Shown here piece by piece: positions 33,745 to 44,122 of a DNA stretch of 64,000 nucleotides; position 1 is the stretch's first letter; each line of letters starts with the position of its first letter. This DNA comes from Providencia rettgeri (GTDB taxonomy: Bacteria; Pseudomonadota; Gammaproteobacteria; Enterobacterales; Enterobacteriaceae). A model generated the notes under the pieces. The model was not told the DNA's origin, searched no databases, and saw only the letters and a list, made by a program, of their open reading frames with translations. Both the position numbers and the translations under genes were made by a program. The stretch covers positions 1,860,001 to 1,924,000 of the forward strand of contig NZ_CP059348.1 of assembly GCF_013702265.1 (NCBI RefSeq). The letters run 5' to 3'.

Positions 33745-34711
33745 AGTAACTCCAATAGGTATAAACCAAAATAACAGGGATAATGAATAGGGCGCCAACT
33801 AGCATAAAGCCTAAGCTTTCTGAAGGACCTGCCGCATCGCGGAAGGTAATTGCTGGCGGAATTAAATTTGGCCAAACGCTGATGCCTAATCCTGTAAACC
33901 CTAAGAAAATCAGCATGAGTGCAGCGAGAAATGGCACGCTATCGTGACGTTGACGTTTGGCGCTTTTTAAAATGATCCACACACAGCCGAGCACTAATAA
34001 AGGAACAGGTAAGAAGAAAAACAGGTTTGGTAAGCTAAACCAACGCGTATAAACCGCCTCATTTAACATTGGCGTCCATAAACTGATCACGCCAATCACT
34101 GCTAACATGACCAGTGTTAATGGAGTTAGCACGCGATACATGGTTTTACGCAGGTGTCCTTCCGTTTTCATGATCAACCAGCCACATGCCAGTAAGGCGT
34201 AAGCGATGACTAATCCAAATCCACAGAACAGAGGGAAAGGTGCGAACCAGTCAAAATAGCCACCCATATACACACGGTTTTCAACATGGAAGCCTTGAAT
34301 AAACGCACCAATCACAATCCCTTGGGAGAATGTGGTTAGGATTGAGCCCCAAATAAAGGCGTGATCCCAGCGGCGGCGATGAGATTCATCGGCGCGGAAG
34401 CGGAACTCAAAGGCGACCCCACGAAAAATCAGTGCTAGCAACATAAAGGTAAGGGGGATGGATAGCGCATCTAAAACAATGGCATAGGCTAATGGGAATG
34501 CCCCAAATAGCGCCGCACCACCAAGCACTAACCAGGTTTCGTTACCATCCCAAACCGGTGCCACACTGTTCATCATTAAATCTCGGTCTTGGCTCTCTTT
34601 TAAGGCTGGGTACAAAATACCAATACCTAAGTCAAAACCGTCCATCACGATATACATCAACATACTGAAGACGATGATGACAAACCAAATTAGTGGTAAA
34701 TCAATGCCCAT
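33701..34711 (-). CDS. cioB: Cyanide-insensitive terminal oxidase subunit II (CydB-like)
   Basis: 336-residue membrane protein with about eight to nine helices, starting MGIDLPLIWFVIIVFSMLMYIVMDGFDLGIGIL, the CydB family opening, with WDGNETWLVLGG. Shorter than E. coli CydB (379) and in the CioB range. With CioA it forms a quinol oxidase of the bd family. It overlaps the cioA end by 11 bases, and DUF2474 follows. Confidence 0.92.
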   Translation of the reverse strand: MGIDLPLIWFVIIVFSMLMYIVMDGFDLGIGILYPALKESQDRDLMMNSVAPVWDGNETWLVLGGAALFGAFPLAYAIVLDALSIPLTFMLLALIFRGVAFEFRFRADESHRRRWDHAFIWGSILTTFSQGIVIGAFIQGFHVENRVYMGGYFDWFAPFPLFCGFGLVIAYALLACGWLIMKTEGHLRKTMYRVLTPLTLVMLAVIGVISLWTPMLNEAVYTRWFSLPNLFFFLPVPLLVLGCVWIILKSAKRQRHDSVPFLAALMLIFLGFTGLGISVWPNLIPPAITFRDAAGPSESLGFMLVGALFIIPVILVYTYWSYYVFRGKITPDQGYH

Positions 34712-36038
34712 GAGTTGCCTCCTCGGAGATACCTTTACGAATTAATTTCATCATGTACATGTAGCCGATGCCAAATACGCCGCCGTACACCACAAAGAAG
34801 GCTAGCAAGCTCACGCTCATGTGCATTTCACCATGGGCGCTCACGGCATCTGCTGTACGCTGTAAACCGTAGACAACCCAAGGCTGGCGACCAATTTCGG
34901 TGGTAAACCAACCGGCTAAGATGGCGATTAAACCTGATGGCGCCATGACGAACATAAAACGGAGGAACAATTTGGAGTCATACAGTTTTTTACGTGAACG
35001 TAGCCATAGCCCCCAAACACCGGCGGCAATCATCAACATGCCTAAGCCCACCATCACGCGGAATGACCAGAACACCATAAACACATTTGGCCTATCTTCC
35101 GGCGGGAACTCTTTCAGTGCAGGAACCTGTTTGGTGGTGCTGTGCGTCAAAATCAGGCTCGCCATATAAGGAATTTCAATGGCATATTCGGTTTTTTCTT
35201 TTTCCATATTTGGAATGCCGAAGAGGATCAGTGGGGTGGCTTCGCCAGGTTTATTTTCCCAGTGTCCTTCCATTGCTGCGACTTTAACAGGTTGATATTT
35301 TAAAGTATTTAATCCGTGAGCATCGCCGATGAAAGCTTGAACAGGCGCTAAAATCAGGATCAACCACAAGGACATGGAGAACATTTTCTTCATGGCAGAG
35401 GATTTATTGCCTTTGAGTAAATGCCATGCGCCGGATGCACCAATAAAAAACGCCGCAGCCAAGAATGCCGCAGTGGTCATGTGGAGTAAACGGTATGGGA
35501 ATGATGGGTTAAAGATAACCGCTAACCAATCGACAGGGACAATTCGCCCATCGATAATTTCAAAACCTTGTGGTGTTTGCATAAAACTATTGGATGCAAG
35601 GATCCAGAAGGTTGAAATGATGGTACCGAGTGCAACCATGCACGTCGCAAAGTAGTGAAGCTTTTCGCCCACGCGGTTCATACCAAATAGCATGACACCG
35701 AGGAAGCCAGCCTCTAAGAAAAAGGCGGTGAGCACTTCATAGGTTAAGAGTGGGCCGGTGATGCCACCTGCAAAATCCGAGAAGAAACTCCAGTTAGTCC
35801 CAAATTGGTATGCCATCACCAATCCAGAAACGACCCCCATACCGAAATTGACGGCAAACACTTTTGACCAAAAATGGAACAATTTTATATAGTCAGTATC
35901 GCGGGTTTTGAGCCATAAACCTTCGAGAACTGCCAAAAAACTGGCAAGCCCGATGGTGATGGCAGGGAAGATAATATGGAACGATACCGTAAACGCGAAT
36001 TGAATACGGGCAAGCTCCAGCGCAGTTAGTCCAAACAT
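34701..36038 (-). CDS. cioA: Cyanide-insensitive terminal oxidase subunit I (CydA-like)
   Basis: 445-residue haem-bearing subunit of a bd-type quinol oxidase. His in FTVSFHIIFPA and in LHMTTAAF, and GRQPW near the C-terminus, are the family landmarks. It is about 75 residues shorter than E. coli CydA because the quinol-binding loop is short, the CioA type, linked to low cyanide sensitivity. The ATG at 36038 (MFGLTALELARIQF) follows AGGGG; an upstream frame extension is rejected. Confidence 0.93.
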   Translation of the reverse strand: MFGLTALELARIQFAFTVSFHIIFPAITIGLASFLAVLEGLWLKTRDTDYIKLFHFWSKVFAVNFGMGVVSGLVMAYQFGTNWSFFSDFAGGITGPLLTYEVLTAFFLEAGFLGVMLFGMNRVGEKLHYFATCMVALGTIISTFWILASNSFMQTPQGFEIIDGRIVPVDWLAVIFNPSFPYRLLHMTTAAFLAAAFFIGASGAWHLLKGNKSSAMKKMFSMSLWLILILAPVQAFIGDAHGLNTLKYQPVKVAAMEGHWENKPGEATPLILFGIPNMEKEKTEYAIEIPYMASLILTHSTTKQVPALKEFPPEDRPNVFMVFWSFRVMVGLGMLMIAAGVWGLWLRSRKKLYDSKLFLRFMFVMAPSGLIAILAGWFTTEIGRQPWVVYGLQRTADAVSAHGEMHMSVSLLAFFVVYGGVFGIGYMYMMKLIRKGISEEATHGH

Positions 36039-36282
36039 ATTGACCCCTGAATGGAATTGATTTCGACACGCCACATTTCCAGCCATTGCGAAGCAATTGT
36101 GGGCTGTTCCTTAGCAATAAATAATTGATTTCGCTGGATTGTTAACACTCATAAATCCAACTAAAAATGTTTTGTGGTTATAGTTAAAAAAAGTCAGGTG
36201 AATGTGTGGATAAGTAGAACATGAGACGATAAACTATAATAGTAACAATTTTTAGCAAATCACCTATAACAGTGAGGCGGGA

Positions 36283-37701
36283 ATGACGAGATACGAACAG
36301 TTAGCGGCACAAATTCGTCAACAGATTGAAGATAATATTTGGCAAGTAGGTGACAGGCTACCTTCACTAAGAGAGAGCGTTAAACAATCGGGTTTAAGCT
36401 TAATGACAGTGGTGCAAGCTTATCAATTACTGGAAAGTCAGGGGTGGGTCGCTGCGCGCCCGCAATCTGGCTATTATGTTGCAAATCGCAATAATGCATT
36501 TGCCGCCGCAAAAGGGGGGAAAGGGCTCCATTTAAATGAAAATGTGGAGATCAACGCCTCGATTTTCGGTGTTCTACAAGCTTGCAAAGACCCAGATATT
36601 ATCCCATTTGGCTCTGCTTTCCCAGAACCCGCTTTACTGGATGATCCAAAATTAGCCAAGTCTCTCGCGTCGGTGGCGCGCCGTTTATCGAAAACCAATA
36701 CCACCACCAACTTACCACCAGGAAATGAACAGCTGCGCCGCAATATTGCCCAGCGTTATGCAACTCAAGGGATCCACGTCGCCCCTGATGAAATAGTGAT
36801 TACGGCCGGGGCGATGGAATCATTAGTGCTGAGCTTACAAGCGGTTACTCAACCGGGTGATTGGGTAGTGATTGAATCCCCTGCATTTTATGGTTCTTTG
36901 CAGGCAATAGAGCGCTTAAAACTTAAAGCGATTGCCATCAAAACTGACCCATTATTTGGGATTGACCTAGATGCATTAGAGGACATTGCGGATAAATACC
37001 CGATCAAAGCTTGCTGGCTGATGACACACTACCAAAACCCGTTAGGCGGCACGATGCCTCCTGCCAATAAAAAGCGGTTAGTGAATATTTTGAACAGTCA
37101 CAAAATTGTGTTGATCGAAGATGATGTGTATGGCGAGCTTTACTTTGGTAATCAGCAACCTATTCCTGCAAAATCACTCGATTCACAAGGAAACTTTTTC
37201 CACTGTTCATCATTTTCGAAATGTTTAGCGCCGGGATACCGTGTCGGGTGGGTGGCAGCAGGTCATCATGCGAGCAAAATTCAGCATCTACAAATGATGA
37301 GCACCGTTTCTGCCAGCGTACCAACCCAATTGGCGATCGCGGAATACTTATCTCAAGGGGGATATGATAACCATCTGCGCAAACTGCGCCAAACCATGGA
37401 GCAGCGGCAACATATCATGCTGAGTGCAATCGCGAAATACATGCCGTCCACGGTTAAAGTGAATACCCCAAAAGGGGGCTATTTTTTATGGCTAGAATTT
37501 GAACCGCCATTTAACGCCATCCAACTGTATCAATTGGCGTTGAAGGAAGGCATTAGCATCGCGCCGGGGAGCATGTTCTCTACCAGCGATCAATTCAATC
37601 ATGCATTTCGACTAAATGCGTCATTTGCATGGAATGACCGGCTTGAACAGGCGATGCAAGTTCTAGGTCGTTTATGCCATCGATTAACGGGGCTTAAATA
37701 G
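36283..37701 (+). CDS. ydcR: MocR-type regulator, YdcR orthologue
   Basis: 472 residues: an N-terminal GntR winged helix (1-70, DRLPSLRESVKQSGLSLMTVVQAYQLLESQGW) fused to a fold-type I aminotransferase domain. The PLP-binding Lys is in CSSFSKCLAPGYRVGW (Lys313). It aligns along its length with E. coli YdcR. MocR proteins sense PLP or amino compounds; the target here is unknown. It is divergent from cioAB. Confidence 0.9.
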   Translation: MTRYEQLAAQIRQQIEDNIWQVGDRLPSLRESVKQSGLSLMTVVQAYQLLESQGWVAARPQSGYYVANRNNAFAAAKGGKGLHLNENVEINASIFGVLQACKDPDIIPFGSAFPEPALLDDPKLAKSLASVARRLSKTNTTTNLPPGNEQLRRNIAQRYATQGIHVAPDEIVITAGAMESLVLSLQAVTQPGDWVVIESPAFYGSLQAIERLKLKAIAIKTDPLFGIDLDALEDIADKYPIKACWLMTHYQNPLGGTMPPANKKRLVNILNSHKIVLIEDDVYGELYFGNQQPIPAKSLDSQGNFFHCSSFSKCLAPGYRVGWVAAGHHASKIQHLQMMSTVSASVPTQLAIAEYLSQGGYDNHLRKLRQTMEQRQHIMLSAIAKYMPSTVKVNTPKGGYFLWLEFEPPFNAIQLYQLALKEGISIAPGSMFSTSDQFNHAFRLNASFAWNDRLEQAMQVLGRLCHRLTGLK

Positions 37702-37747
37702 GGAAAATAGGGTGAGGGCGAAAGTCGCGTTCACCCTTGAAAGTTGA

Positions 37748-38359
37748 TTAGCTGCTTGCAAGTCCGATGGCAGCAAAGGTTAACATTCCTCCTGCAACAC
37801 CTTCTGTAATGCGACGTTTTTTATCGCTATATTGTTGGCGATTATGCATCGATGCGAATATCATGCCGATAGCACCGTAAATAATGATGCATGATGTGAT
37901 GAAAGTCGCTGATAAGATTAAAGATTGTATTGCAACGCTTTCGGAAACATGGATAAAATTAGGCAGAATTGCGAAATAAACCAGTAACCCTTTAGGATTA
38001 AGGAAGCTAGTGAGAAACGCTTTGCCAATCACAGCTTGCGTGGAAACGACGTTAATCTGGAACTTTCTCGATTTCATGGCCGATAACAGCATACGAACAG
38101 CTAAGTAAGCGACGTAGGCGACTCCCACCCATTTGATGGTTTGGAAGATAATCGGTGAAGTTGCAACAATAGCTGCGAGGCCAAGTGCCGCTAAAATGGC
38201 ATGGGTCACATAGCCGAGGATAATACCCAAATTGGCTTTCCATGCAGCAGCGATACCGCCTGATAGCCCTTGCGATGAGATAAATAAAATATCGGGACCT
38301 GGTGTGCAAATCAAAGGAATGACCGTTGCACTAAACAGCAATAACGTTTGTAGATCCAT
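37748..38359 (-). CDS. LysE/RhtB-family amino-acid exporter
   Basis: 203-residue membrane protein with about six helices and the family signature FSATVIPLICTPGPDILFISSQGLSGG at the N-terminus, plus FLTSFLNPKGLLVYFAILPNF. It exports an amino acid or derivative. The ATG at 38359 (MDLQTLLLF) follows GAGGTG; the longer upstream frame is rejected. Divergent from an Lrp-type regulator, which probably controls it. Confidence 0.93.
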   Translation of the reverse strand: MDLQTLLLFSATVIPLICTPGPDILFISSQGLSGGIAAAWKANLGIILGYVTHAILAALGLAAIVATSPIIFQTIKWVGVAYVAYLAVRMLLSAMKSRKFQINVVSTQAVIGKAFLTSFLNPKGLLVYFAILPNFIHVSESVAIQSLILSATFITSCIIIYGAIGMIFASMHNRQQYSDKKRRITEGVAGGMLTFAAIGLASS

Positions 38360-38509
38360 CCAAACACCTCTATTTATTATTATTTTCTTATGAAGAGAAA
38401 AAAGTTTGGTTATTATAGCTATTTCCCGTTGAAATTTGGTTGTTTTGTTGCTTTTCATGGATGTTTATTTGACATTTAATATCAAAAAATAAAAGCAAAA
38501 GAGGTTCGC

Positions 38510-39034
38510 ATGCCAAAGAATACTGGCTCGCATTATGCAGAAAAACATGAGCTGGAACACAGTAGCTCATCCGCAATCAAATTAGATGCGATTGATAAAC
38601 ATATTTTGCAGGTGCTGCAACGTGATGGAAAAATTCAAAACGTTGAACTGGCAAAAGAGGTCGGCTTATCCCCCTCACCTTGCTTAAGACGCGTTAAGTT
38701 GCTGGAAGATGCTGGCGTAATTAAACGTTATGTTGCGGTGTTGGATGGTGCAAAGATTGGCGCAGGTTTGTCCCTGTTCGCACGTATTTGGTTTAAAACT
38801 CAAGATGCGCAAACCATTAATCAATTTGTTGCCGATATTCAGCAAATGCCAGAAGTGGTAGAGTGCCATTTAATGGCAGGTGAGTGTGATGCACTGATCC
38901 GTATTGTGACGGAAGATATGGCTTCCTATCGCCGTTTTCATGCCGATTATTTGACGCAAATAAGCAGTGTGCAGAGCATCAAAACGGAAGTGCCGATGGA
39001 GACAGTCAAAGTGACGTATGCACTTCCTTTATAA
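38510..39034 (+). CDS. Lrp/AsnC-family regulator
   Basis: 174 residues: an AsnC helix-turn-helix (about 24-83, LDAIDKHILQVLQRDGKIQNVELAKEVGLSPSPCLRRVKLLEDAGVI) followed by an effector-binding RAM domain with VECHLMAGECDALIRIV. The first 23 residues are an extra polar tail, but AGAGG before the ATG supports the long start. Divergent partner of the LysE exporter, so an amino acid is the likely ligand. A CTGCTCAATAAT hairpin (39077-39109) ends it. Confidence 0.92.
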   Translation: MPKNTGSHYAEKHELEHSSSSAIKLDAIDKHILQVLQRDGKIQNVELAKEVGLSPSPCLRRVKLLEDAGVIKRYVAVLDGAKIGAGLSLFARIWFKTQDAQTINQFVADIQQMPEVVECHLMAGECDALIRIVTEDMASYRRFHADYLTQISSVQSIKTEVPMETVKVTYALPL

Positions 39035-39162
39035 GTTTTATAAGCTTATGAAATCCACTTATTTACCCTTCTAGACTGCTCAATAATCATAATGGATATT
39101 ATTGAGCAGCTTGCCAATTTGTATTGACTACTTATTCATGAGCGGATATAGCGCCAGAGATA

Positions 39163-39621
39163 TTATTCTGGACGCTCAGGAATTTCAGCAAGGTGCTCAT
39201 AAATATTGTCAACAACGGTATTTGGCACACAGACAATCTTTGTCAGTTTCTTATCTTTGTTATAAACCTCAACCCCTGATTCTATTTTAGAGCCTGAATG
39301 AGTTGTAAAAATGGTATAGGTATAAGTGCCGTTTTTAAAATCGATTTCTTGGGAAGCTGCATAACCAGTATCTGTATCCGCATAGCGGGTTTGGAAAAAG
39401 CCCTGCGTAAGTTGTTTAGGACTACGGGTAATTTCAATATCAGGCTGTTGATTTAATTTTCCAAACTGGTACTGATACTGACCATTAATCAACGTCACTT
39501 TGACCTGACGGTCATTTTTGTTAACGCATTGAAATACAGTCACTGTGTGTGAATCAGCCAGTGCTGGGGTAGACATGAGTACAGGTAATGCTAGAGCAAG
39601 TAGTGTACGGCGAAGTTTCAT
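39163..39621 (-). CDS. 152-aa secreted hypothetical protein
   Basis: The signal peptide MKLRRTLLALALPVLMSTPALA is followed by a beta-rich mature domain (HTVTVFQCVNKNDRQVKVTLINGQYQYQFG...). Two Cys (FQCVN and IVCVP) bracket the domain and probably form a disulphide. AGGG precedes the ATG. The family was not recognised with certainty; short periplasmic proteins of this type occur across Providencia. Confidence 0.7.
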   Translation of the reverse strand: MKLRRTLLALALPVLMSTPALADSHTVTVFQCVNKNDRQVKVTLINGQYQYQFGKLNQQPDIEITRSPKQLTQGFFQTRYADTDTGYAASQEIDFKNGTYTYTIFTTHSGSKIESGVEVYNKDKKLTKIVCVPNTVVDNIYEHLAEIPERPE

Positions 39622-39758
39622 GGGATCCCTACCAATAAAAGAGTTATCAATATTTATGTTATCGGCATCGTATTCGGATGCTCAAGAGAGAGTTTAGCAT
39701 TTAAAATAAATCCGATAGAATAAAATGAATTTAGGAAATGAATGAGTTTTGGGGATGC

Positions 39759-40973
39759 ATGAATATATCGGAATTTTATGATAACTATCAGAAATATAAA
39801 GAGATCAGAGAACAAGTTTATTATGGGGTGTGTAATAAGCATAAATCTATAAAAAAATTAGCTGCTGATGTCAGAAAAATGAAGGCACAGCTCAGTTATT
39901 TACAGCCTTATAATGCAAATTTACTGGATATTTTAGGTGTTAGTGAAAATGGGCATAGTGCAATTATTGGGAAGATTTTGCAGTTTAAACATGATGGTGT
40001 TAATGAGTTTATTCCGTCATTTATTTACCGTCTCCTACAGCAGCCGTTAGATTTTAATGATAAGAAAATTAAAATTACAGTAGAAAAACATCGTATCGAT
40101 ATCATGATAAGAGATGATAAAAAGGTATTGATTATTGAAAATAAAATACACGGTGCCTGTGACCAACATGAGCAACTGAGGCGTTATATTGATATTGCAA
40201 AGCATTATAGGTATAAAGACGAAAATATTTATCTTATCTATATTCAGGGAAGCAAGTCAGACTATTATCCTAAAGAAAGCCTTTCCCATTATTATGAATC
40301 TTTTAAAGACCGTCTACGAGTTGCATCATTTCATACTGATATACTTTCGTGGATAGAAAACGATGTTGCACCTAATATTCAGGAAAAGGATGAACAGTTA
40401 TATTACTTTATCAACCAATATATTGACCATTTAAAAGGCATTTATTCCATAAGAATAAAGGATGAAAGTATCAATATGAAATTAAATGATTATATTTTTG
40501 AATCTATGCAGTTGGATATCAATAACAAAGAACAGAATATCATTAAGTTACAATAGGATATTAATGTTATCTCGGATCTACAAAATAGATTGAATCGCTT
40601 GCTTCAAGAACAAAAAGAATCAATTTTTGATGACTGGTTTGATAGTTTGAAAAATAATTATCCCGAACTAGATGTTAGGAAAAATGTGGGGGATCAGTTA
40701 ACAAAAGTTGGGGTTATCTTTAATTTTAAAGGTAATAAAATATCTGCATTGATTGAGAAAAATAATAGTTCTATTTATTTTGGATTAGGGAAACATTTCA
40801 CAGAAGATAACAATCTAAATGCTGAAATGAAAAAGATAAGTACAATTATTTTAGATGGTGGATTTAAATTATCAGAATGGTGGTATGGGTGGAAGTATAC
40901 TAGCTATGAGAATGCATTTTCGGATCTTTGTCATGTAATTGATGAAACATTAAATATGATTAAAGAAAATTAG
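39759..40973 (+). pseudogene. PD-(D/E)XK nuclease superfamily protein, split by an in-frame TAG
   Basis: Two frames in the same phase (ending 40556 and starting by 40590) join into one protein of about 404 residues, interrupted only by TAG at 40554-40556. The N-terminal part has the PDDEXK core: NGHSAIIGKILQF, RIDIMIRDDKKVLIIENKI with the D and ExK-type ENK residues, then DQHEQLRRYID. The C-terminal part (FDDWFDSLKNNYPELD...) completes the usual length. Start uncertain: 39738 or 39759. Family members occur in phage-defence and orphan nuclease settings. Confidence 0.82.
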
Positions 40974-40999
40974 AATTTTGGCTTTTACATAAAAGTCTA

Positions 41000-41024
41000 T
41001 AAGCGCTCAAATTATGAGCGCTTA
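41000..41024 (+). terminator. stem-loop after the PD-(D/E)XK gene
   Basis: TAAGCGCTCA (41000-41009) and TGAGCGCTTA (41015-41024) form a perfect ten-base stem, 27 bases after the stop. No clear T-run. Confidence 0.5.
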
Positions 41025-41178
41025 TAGTGATGCCAACTATTCAAAGAGAATATCTTGGGAATTTTATGCACGTAAATCACGCTATCAAAAATGCGAAAAA
41101 GCAGGGATATGGGGCTACTCAAGCTTGTTGCTTCTGTAACCCTACAATTACGTTAATTTAAACGCCAATTGAGCGTTT

Positions 41179-41610
41179 CTATTCCACATCTCTCAGCTTG
41201 ATATGGCCTGTTCTCGGGTTAACCAAAGCTACATTTTCCAGTGCGCGGATTTGCCATGCATCATTTTGCTTGGTTAGAACCGCCATAATGACTGTATCAA
41301 CTTTATGCGGACCAATAGGGTGCGCGTCTCCAGCCGATAATCGACTCCAAAAATGAACAATTACACTCTCTTCGCTTAAGGAAATAATATCGATAAGCTC
41401 ATTCTTCATGGTTGAGTTACGATAGATAGTTTTGTGAAGGGGGATATGCATTTCGATAATTTCATTGATACCTTTTACATAATGTCCAAATCGATTTACA
41501 AACGTGGCATTAGCATGAAACAGCTCACCAAAGGCGTCCATATCATGGTGATTCCATGCAAATTCAAAGGATAAGGGTATATCTTCGGGATTTTTTACAA
41601 CATGATTCAC
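41179..41610 (-). CDS. NTF2-like SgcJ/EcaC-type protein
   Basis: 143 residues in the SnoaL/NTF2-like cone fold, recognised from the pattern FEFAWNHHDMDAFGELFHANATFVNRFGHYVKGINEI...H and the C-terminal AVLTKQNDAWQIRALENVAL. Proteins of this type are annotated SgcJ/EcaC oxidoreductases, but most have no proven activity. Monocistronic. Confidence 0.82.
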   Translation of the reverse strand: MNHVVKNPEDIPLSFEFAWNHHDMDAFGELFHANATFVNRFGHYVKGINEIIEMHIPLHKTIYRNSTMKNELIDIISLSEESVIVHFWSRLSAGDAHPIGPHKVDTVIMAVLTKQNDAWQIRALENVALVNPRTGHIKLRDVE

Positions 41611-41801
41611 AGGAAAATCCTATCTTGGTTAGTTTGATATGTTATCAATACTAGACGAAATGCACGAATGTGGCAGATAGATGGAAAAATTTGCTAGGAC
41701 TTTCCGCAAGGATTAGATTATTACTATGACGTTTGTTAAATTAGGGGAGTAGTTTTAAAGCACGAGGGTGCTAATCGAATAATGATAATACAGGGTGAAA
41801 T

Positions 41802-42794
41802 ATGCGTGATGGAACTCTTGCTATTCAGGTAAAAAATCGGCCTTTACCGAACTGGCAAACATTAAAATTAATATTGAGTTCTTTAATTGTCTTTAATTTT
41901 TATTTAAATGTTAATCCAGCTGTGAAATCCGATTATTCAATATTGATTGAAGTCTTTGATTGGGTATTAATCCCGATGTTTGTCTTTATCGCGGCATATT
42001 TAAGCAAAGGAATTTTATGGCAAGGTTTGCGAGCCCATTTAATCCCACCTTTAATTATCTATTTCACATTTCAAACGATAGATGCGATCCCGCTTTATTT
42101 TACAAATCGATTAACTATCGAAGAATATTTACTGTTCCCTCAAAATGGTGTTTGGTTTTTCTTAGCGGTACCGATATGGCAAGCCGTTTTTTTATTACTG
42201 CCCTCATTTATAAAGAATAATGTCGGGGGAGTGACTGTCACCTTGCTGTTATCCATCATTATTGCGTTTTTTTCTAAGATATACTTGTCGGATGTTACTG
42301 GTTTTTTAGCGATTTCCCAGTATTTTCCATTCTTTGTTATGGCTTACTTTTGTGATGATAGAAAAATAGCTTGGCTCAGACAAAATGTATTTTTTATCGT
42401 ATCTGCAGTAATCGCCTTGGTTGTGATATATATTTACATCCCCGCAGGGATTGAGTCTGAGTTAATAAAGATTTTAGGTGAAAATCAACTTGCTTATCAT
42501 TTCTTTGAACATGTTTTTGTATTTCTAATGGGCGTGTTAATTTCTATTGCGGTGATTTGTATTGCATTATCGACTGAGCGATTTGTGAAAATAGCCAATA
42601 ACGCATTAGGGGTGTATTTAATTCATCCAATTATCTGTTTCTTACTATTGACTGGGTTAAACTCATTTCACATTGAAGCGGGTTTTCCACTTTTAATTTT
42701 ACTGACTCTTTTTACTATTACATTAGCATTGTTTCTTGCCAAGAATTCGACCATTCATTGGTTTTTAAATCCTGAAATAAGGGCAAGGAAATAA
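41802..42794 (+). CDS. Acyltransferase-3-like membrane protein
   Basis: 330 residues with about ten membrane helices. The C-terminal helix ALGVYLIHPIICFLL and the order of helices resemble acyltransferase-3 (fucose-4-O-acetylase-like) proteins. The usual N-terminal catalytic His (in a RGIAxxxVVxxH-type segment) is not evident: the matching helix reads LKLILSSLIVFNFYLNV. It may be a diverged or non-catalytic member. Substrate unknown. Confidence 0.65.
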   Translation: MRDGTLAIQVKNRPLPNWQTLKLILSSLIVFNFYLNVNPAVKSDYSILIEVFDWVLIPMFVFIAAYLSKGILWQGLRAHLIPPLIIYFTFQTIDAIPLYFTNRLTIEEYLLFPQNGVWFFLAVPIWQAVFLLLPSFIKNNVGGVTVTLLLSIIIAFFSKIYLSDVTGFLAISQYFPFFVMAYFCDDRKIAWLRQNVFFIVSAVIALVVIYIYIPAGIESELIKILGENQLAYHFFEHVFVFLMGVLISIAVICIALSTERFVKIANNALGVYLIHPIICFLLLTGLNSFHIEAGFPLLILLTLFTITLALFLAKNSTIHWFLNPEIRARK

Positions 42795-42835
42795 TAGAGA
42801 ATGGTAAGATTAGGAGAGAACAAGTTTTATAAAAT

Positions 42836-42868
42836 AAGGCTTACCGAATAATCTCGGTAAGCCTTTAT
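42836..42868. terminator. bidirectional terminator
   Basis: AAGGCTTACCGA and TCGGTAAGCCTT form a 12-base stem with a short loop between convergent genes; T- and A-rich flanks. Confidence 0.85.
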
Positions 42869-42886
42869 TAAGAAGAGCAAAATGGT

Positions 42887-44122
42887 TTATTTACGCAGGG
42901 CTTTAACTTGTTCTGGAGTCACATCACCAGCTTGTCCGCCCCATTGAACGCGCAGGAAGTTGACCAAATCCGCGATTTGTTGGTCATTAAGCTTGTCGGC
43001 GAAACCTGGCATACTTTGCATGTTTTGGTTATTTGGGAACGCTTGCTCCGGCAAACCATCTAATACGGCATTAATGAGATTGGTACTGTCCACATCACGC
43101 AGGGTCGAATTACCTTTCATCGCCACTGCCACATTAGGTTTACCGCTGCCATCATAGGAGTGGCAACCTGAGCAACTTTCCAGATAAACCTGTTTACCTG
43201 CTGCGTTACCATCACCCATTTTGAGCGGTAATGTAGCTGGTGGATTATCACCCATTAGGTAGGTCGCAATGGCCTTATTATCTTCCGGGGTTAAATGTTG
43301 CGTGCTGAGGTAAATAACAGGGTGCATATCGCTGTAGGCTGAACCTTGCGGTGCTAATCCAGTCATAAAGAATTGCTGGAGATCTTCTTTTGTCCAACCA
43401 CGGGCAGCCAGTGCTTCAGGGGTAATGTCAGGAGCAGTGAAACGGCCTAATGCGCCGCCTTTCATATACTTATCTAGCTCCATTTCGCCGAGTGCGCCTC
43501 TTGGAGTGTGGCATTCAGAGCAGTGTTCAAGCACATTGACTAAATACTTTCCGCGTTCCCATTCTGGAGAACTGCCTTGGGAGCTATTCGGCAATGGTTT
43601 ATCATTGAAAAATAATAGGTTCCAGCCAATCATCGCCATGCGTTGGTTTAATGGGAAAGGCAGTGAGTTTTCTGGTGGTGCGACATCAACCGCTGGGCGA
43701 CTCATTAAATAGCTGTAGATAGCGTCAGAATCACTGCGAGTTATCCCTTTATAGGAGGTATATGGCATCGCAGGGTAGAGGTTTTTGCTTGGTGGCGAAA
43801 CACCCTCAGTTAATGCTTTATGGAACTCTTCTTTTGTCCAACGGCCAATCCCATAGTCAGCAGAAGGCGTTAAGTTACTACTATAAATAGTGCCAAAAGG
43901 CGTATCGAGAGGAAAACCGCCCGCTAAAGGTGCGTCGTTTGCGCTGGTGTGACATGCTGCACAGTCACCGGCAAGCGTTAAGTAACGACCACGCTCAATT
44001 TGCTCGGCACTCGCGGTGACTTTTTGTACAGGGCCGTCTGGTTTGCGACTCTCATACCAATACAGAATCGCCCAGACGACGATAGCTATCGCTATCAACC
44101 ATAAAATAATACGTTTGATCAT
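42887..44122 (-). CDS. Triheme cytochrome c of the aldehyde-oxidase complex
   Basis: 411 residues with an uncleaved N-terminal membrane anchor (IILWLIAIAIVVWAILYWY) and three CxxCH haem sites: CAACH (54-58), CSECH (201-205) and CSGCH (317-321). It resembles the cytochrome subunit of membrane-bound alcohol and aldehyde dehydrogenases and should pass electrons from the molybdenum subunit to quinone or an oxidase in the periplasm. Its start overlaps the end of the 2Fe-2S gene by four bases. Confidence 0.92.
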   Translation of the reverse strand: MIKRIILWLIAIAIVVWAILYWYESRKPDGPVQKVTASAEQIERGRYLTLAGDCAACHTSANDAPLAGGFPLDTPFGTIYSSNLTPSADYGIGRWTKEEFHKALTEGVSPPSKNLYPAMPYTSYKGITRSDSDAIYSYLMSRPAVDVAPPENSLPFPLNQRMAMIGWNLLFFNDKPLPNSSQGSSPEWERGKYLVNVLEHCSECHTPRGALGEMELDKYMKGGALGRFTAPDITPEALAARGWTKEDLQQFFMTGLAPQGSAYSDMHPVIYLSTQHLTPEDNKAIATYLMGDNPPATLPLKMGDGNAAGKQVYLESCSGCHSYDGSGKPNVAVAMKGNSTLRDVDSTNLINAVLDGLPEQAFPNNQNMQSMPGFADKLNDQQIADLVNFLRVQWGGQAGDVTPEQVKALRK

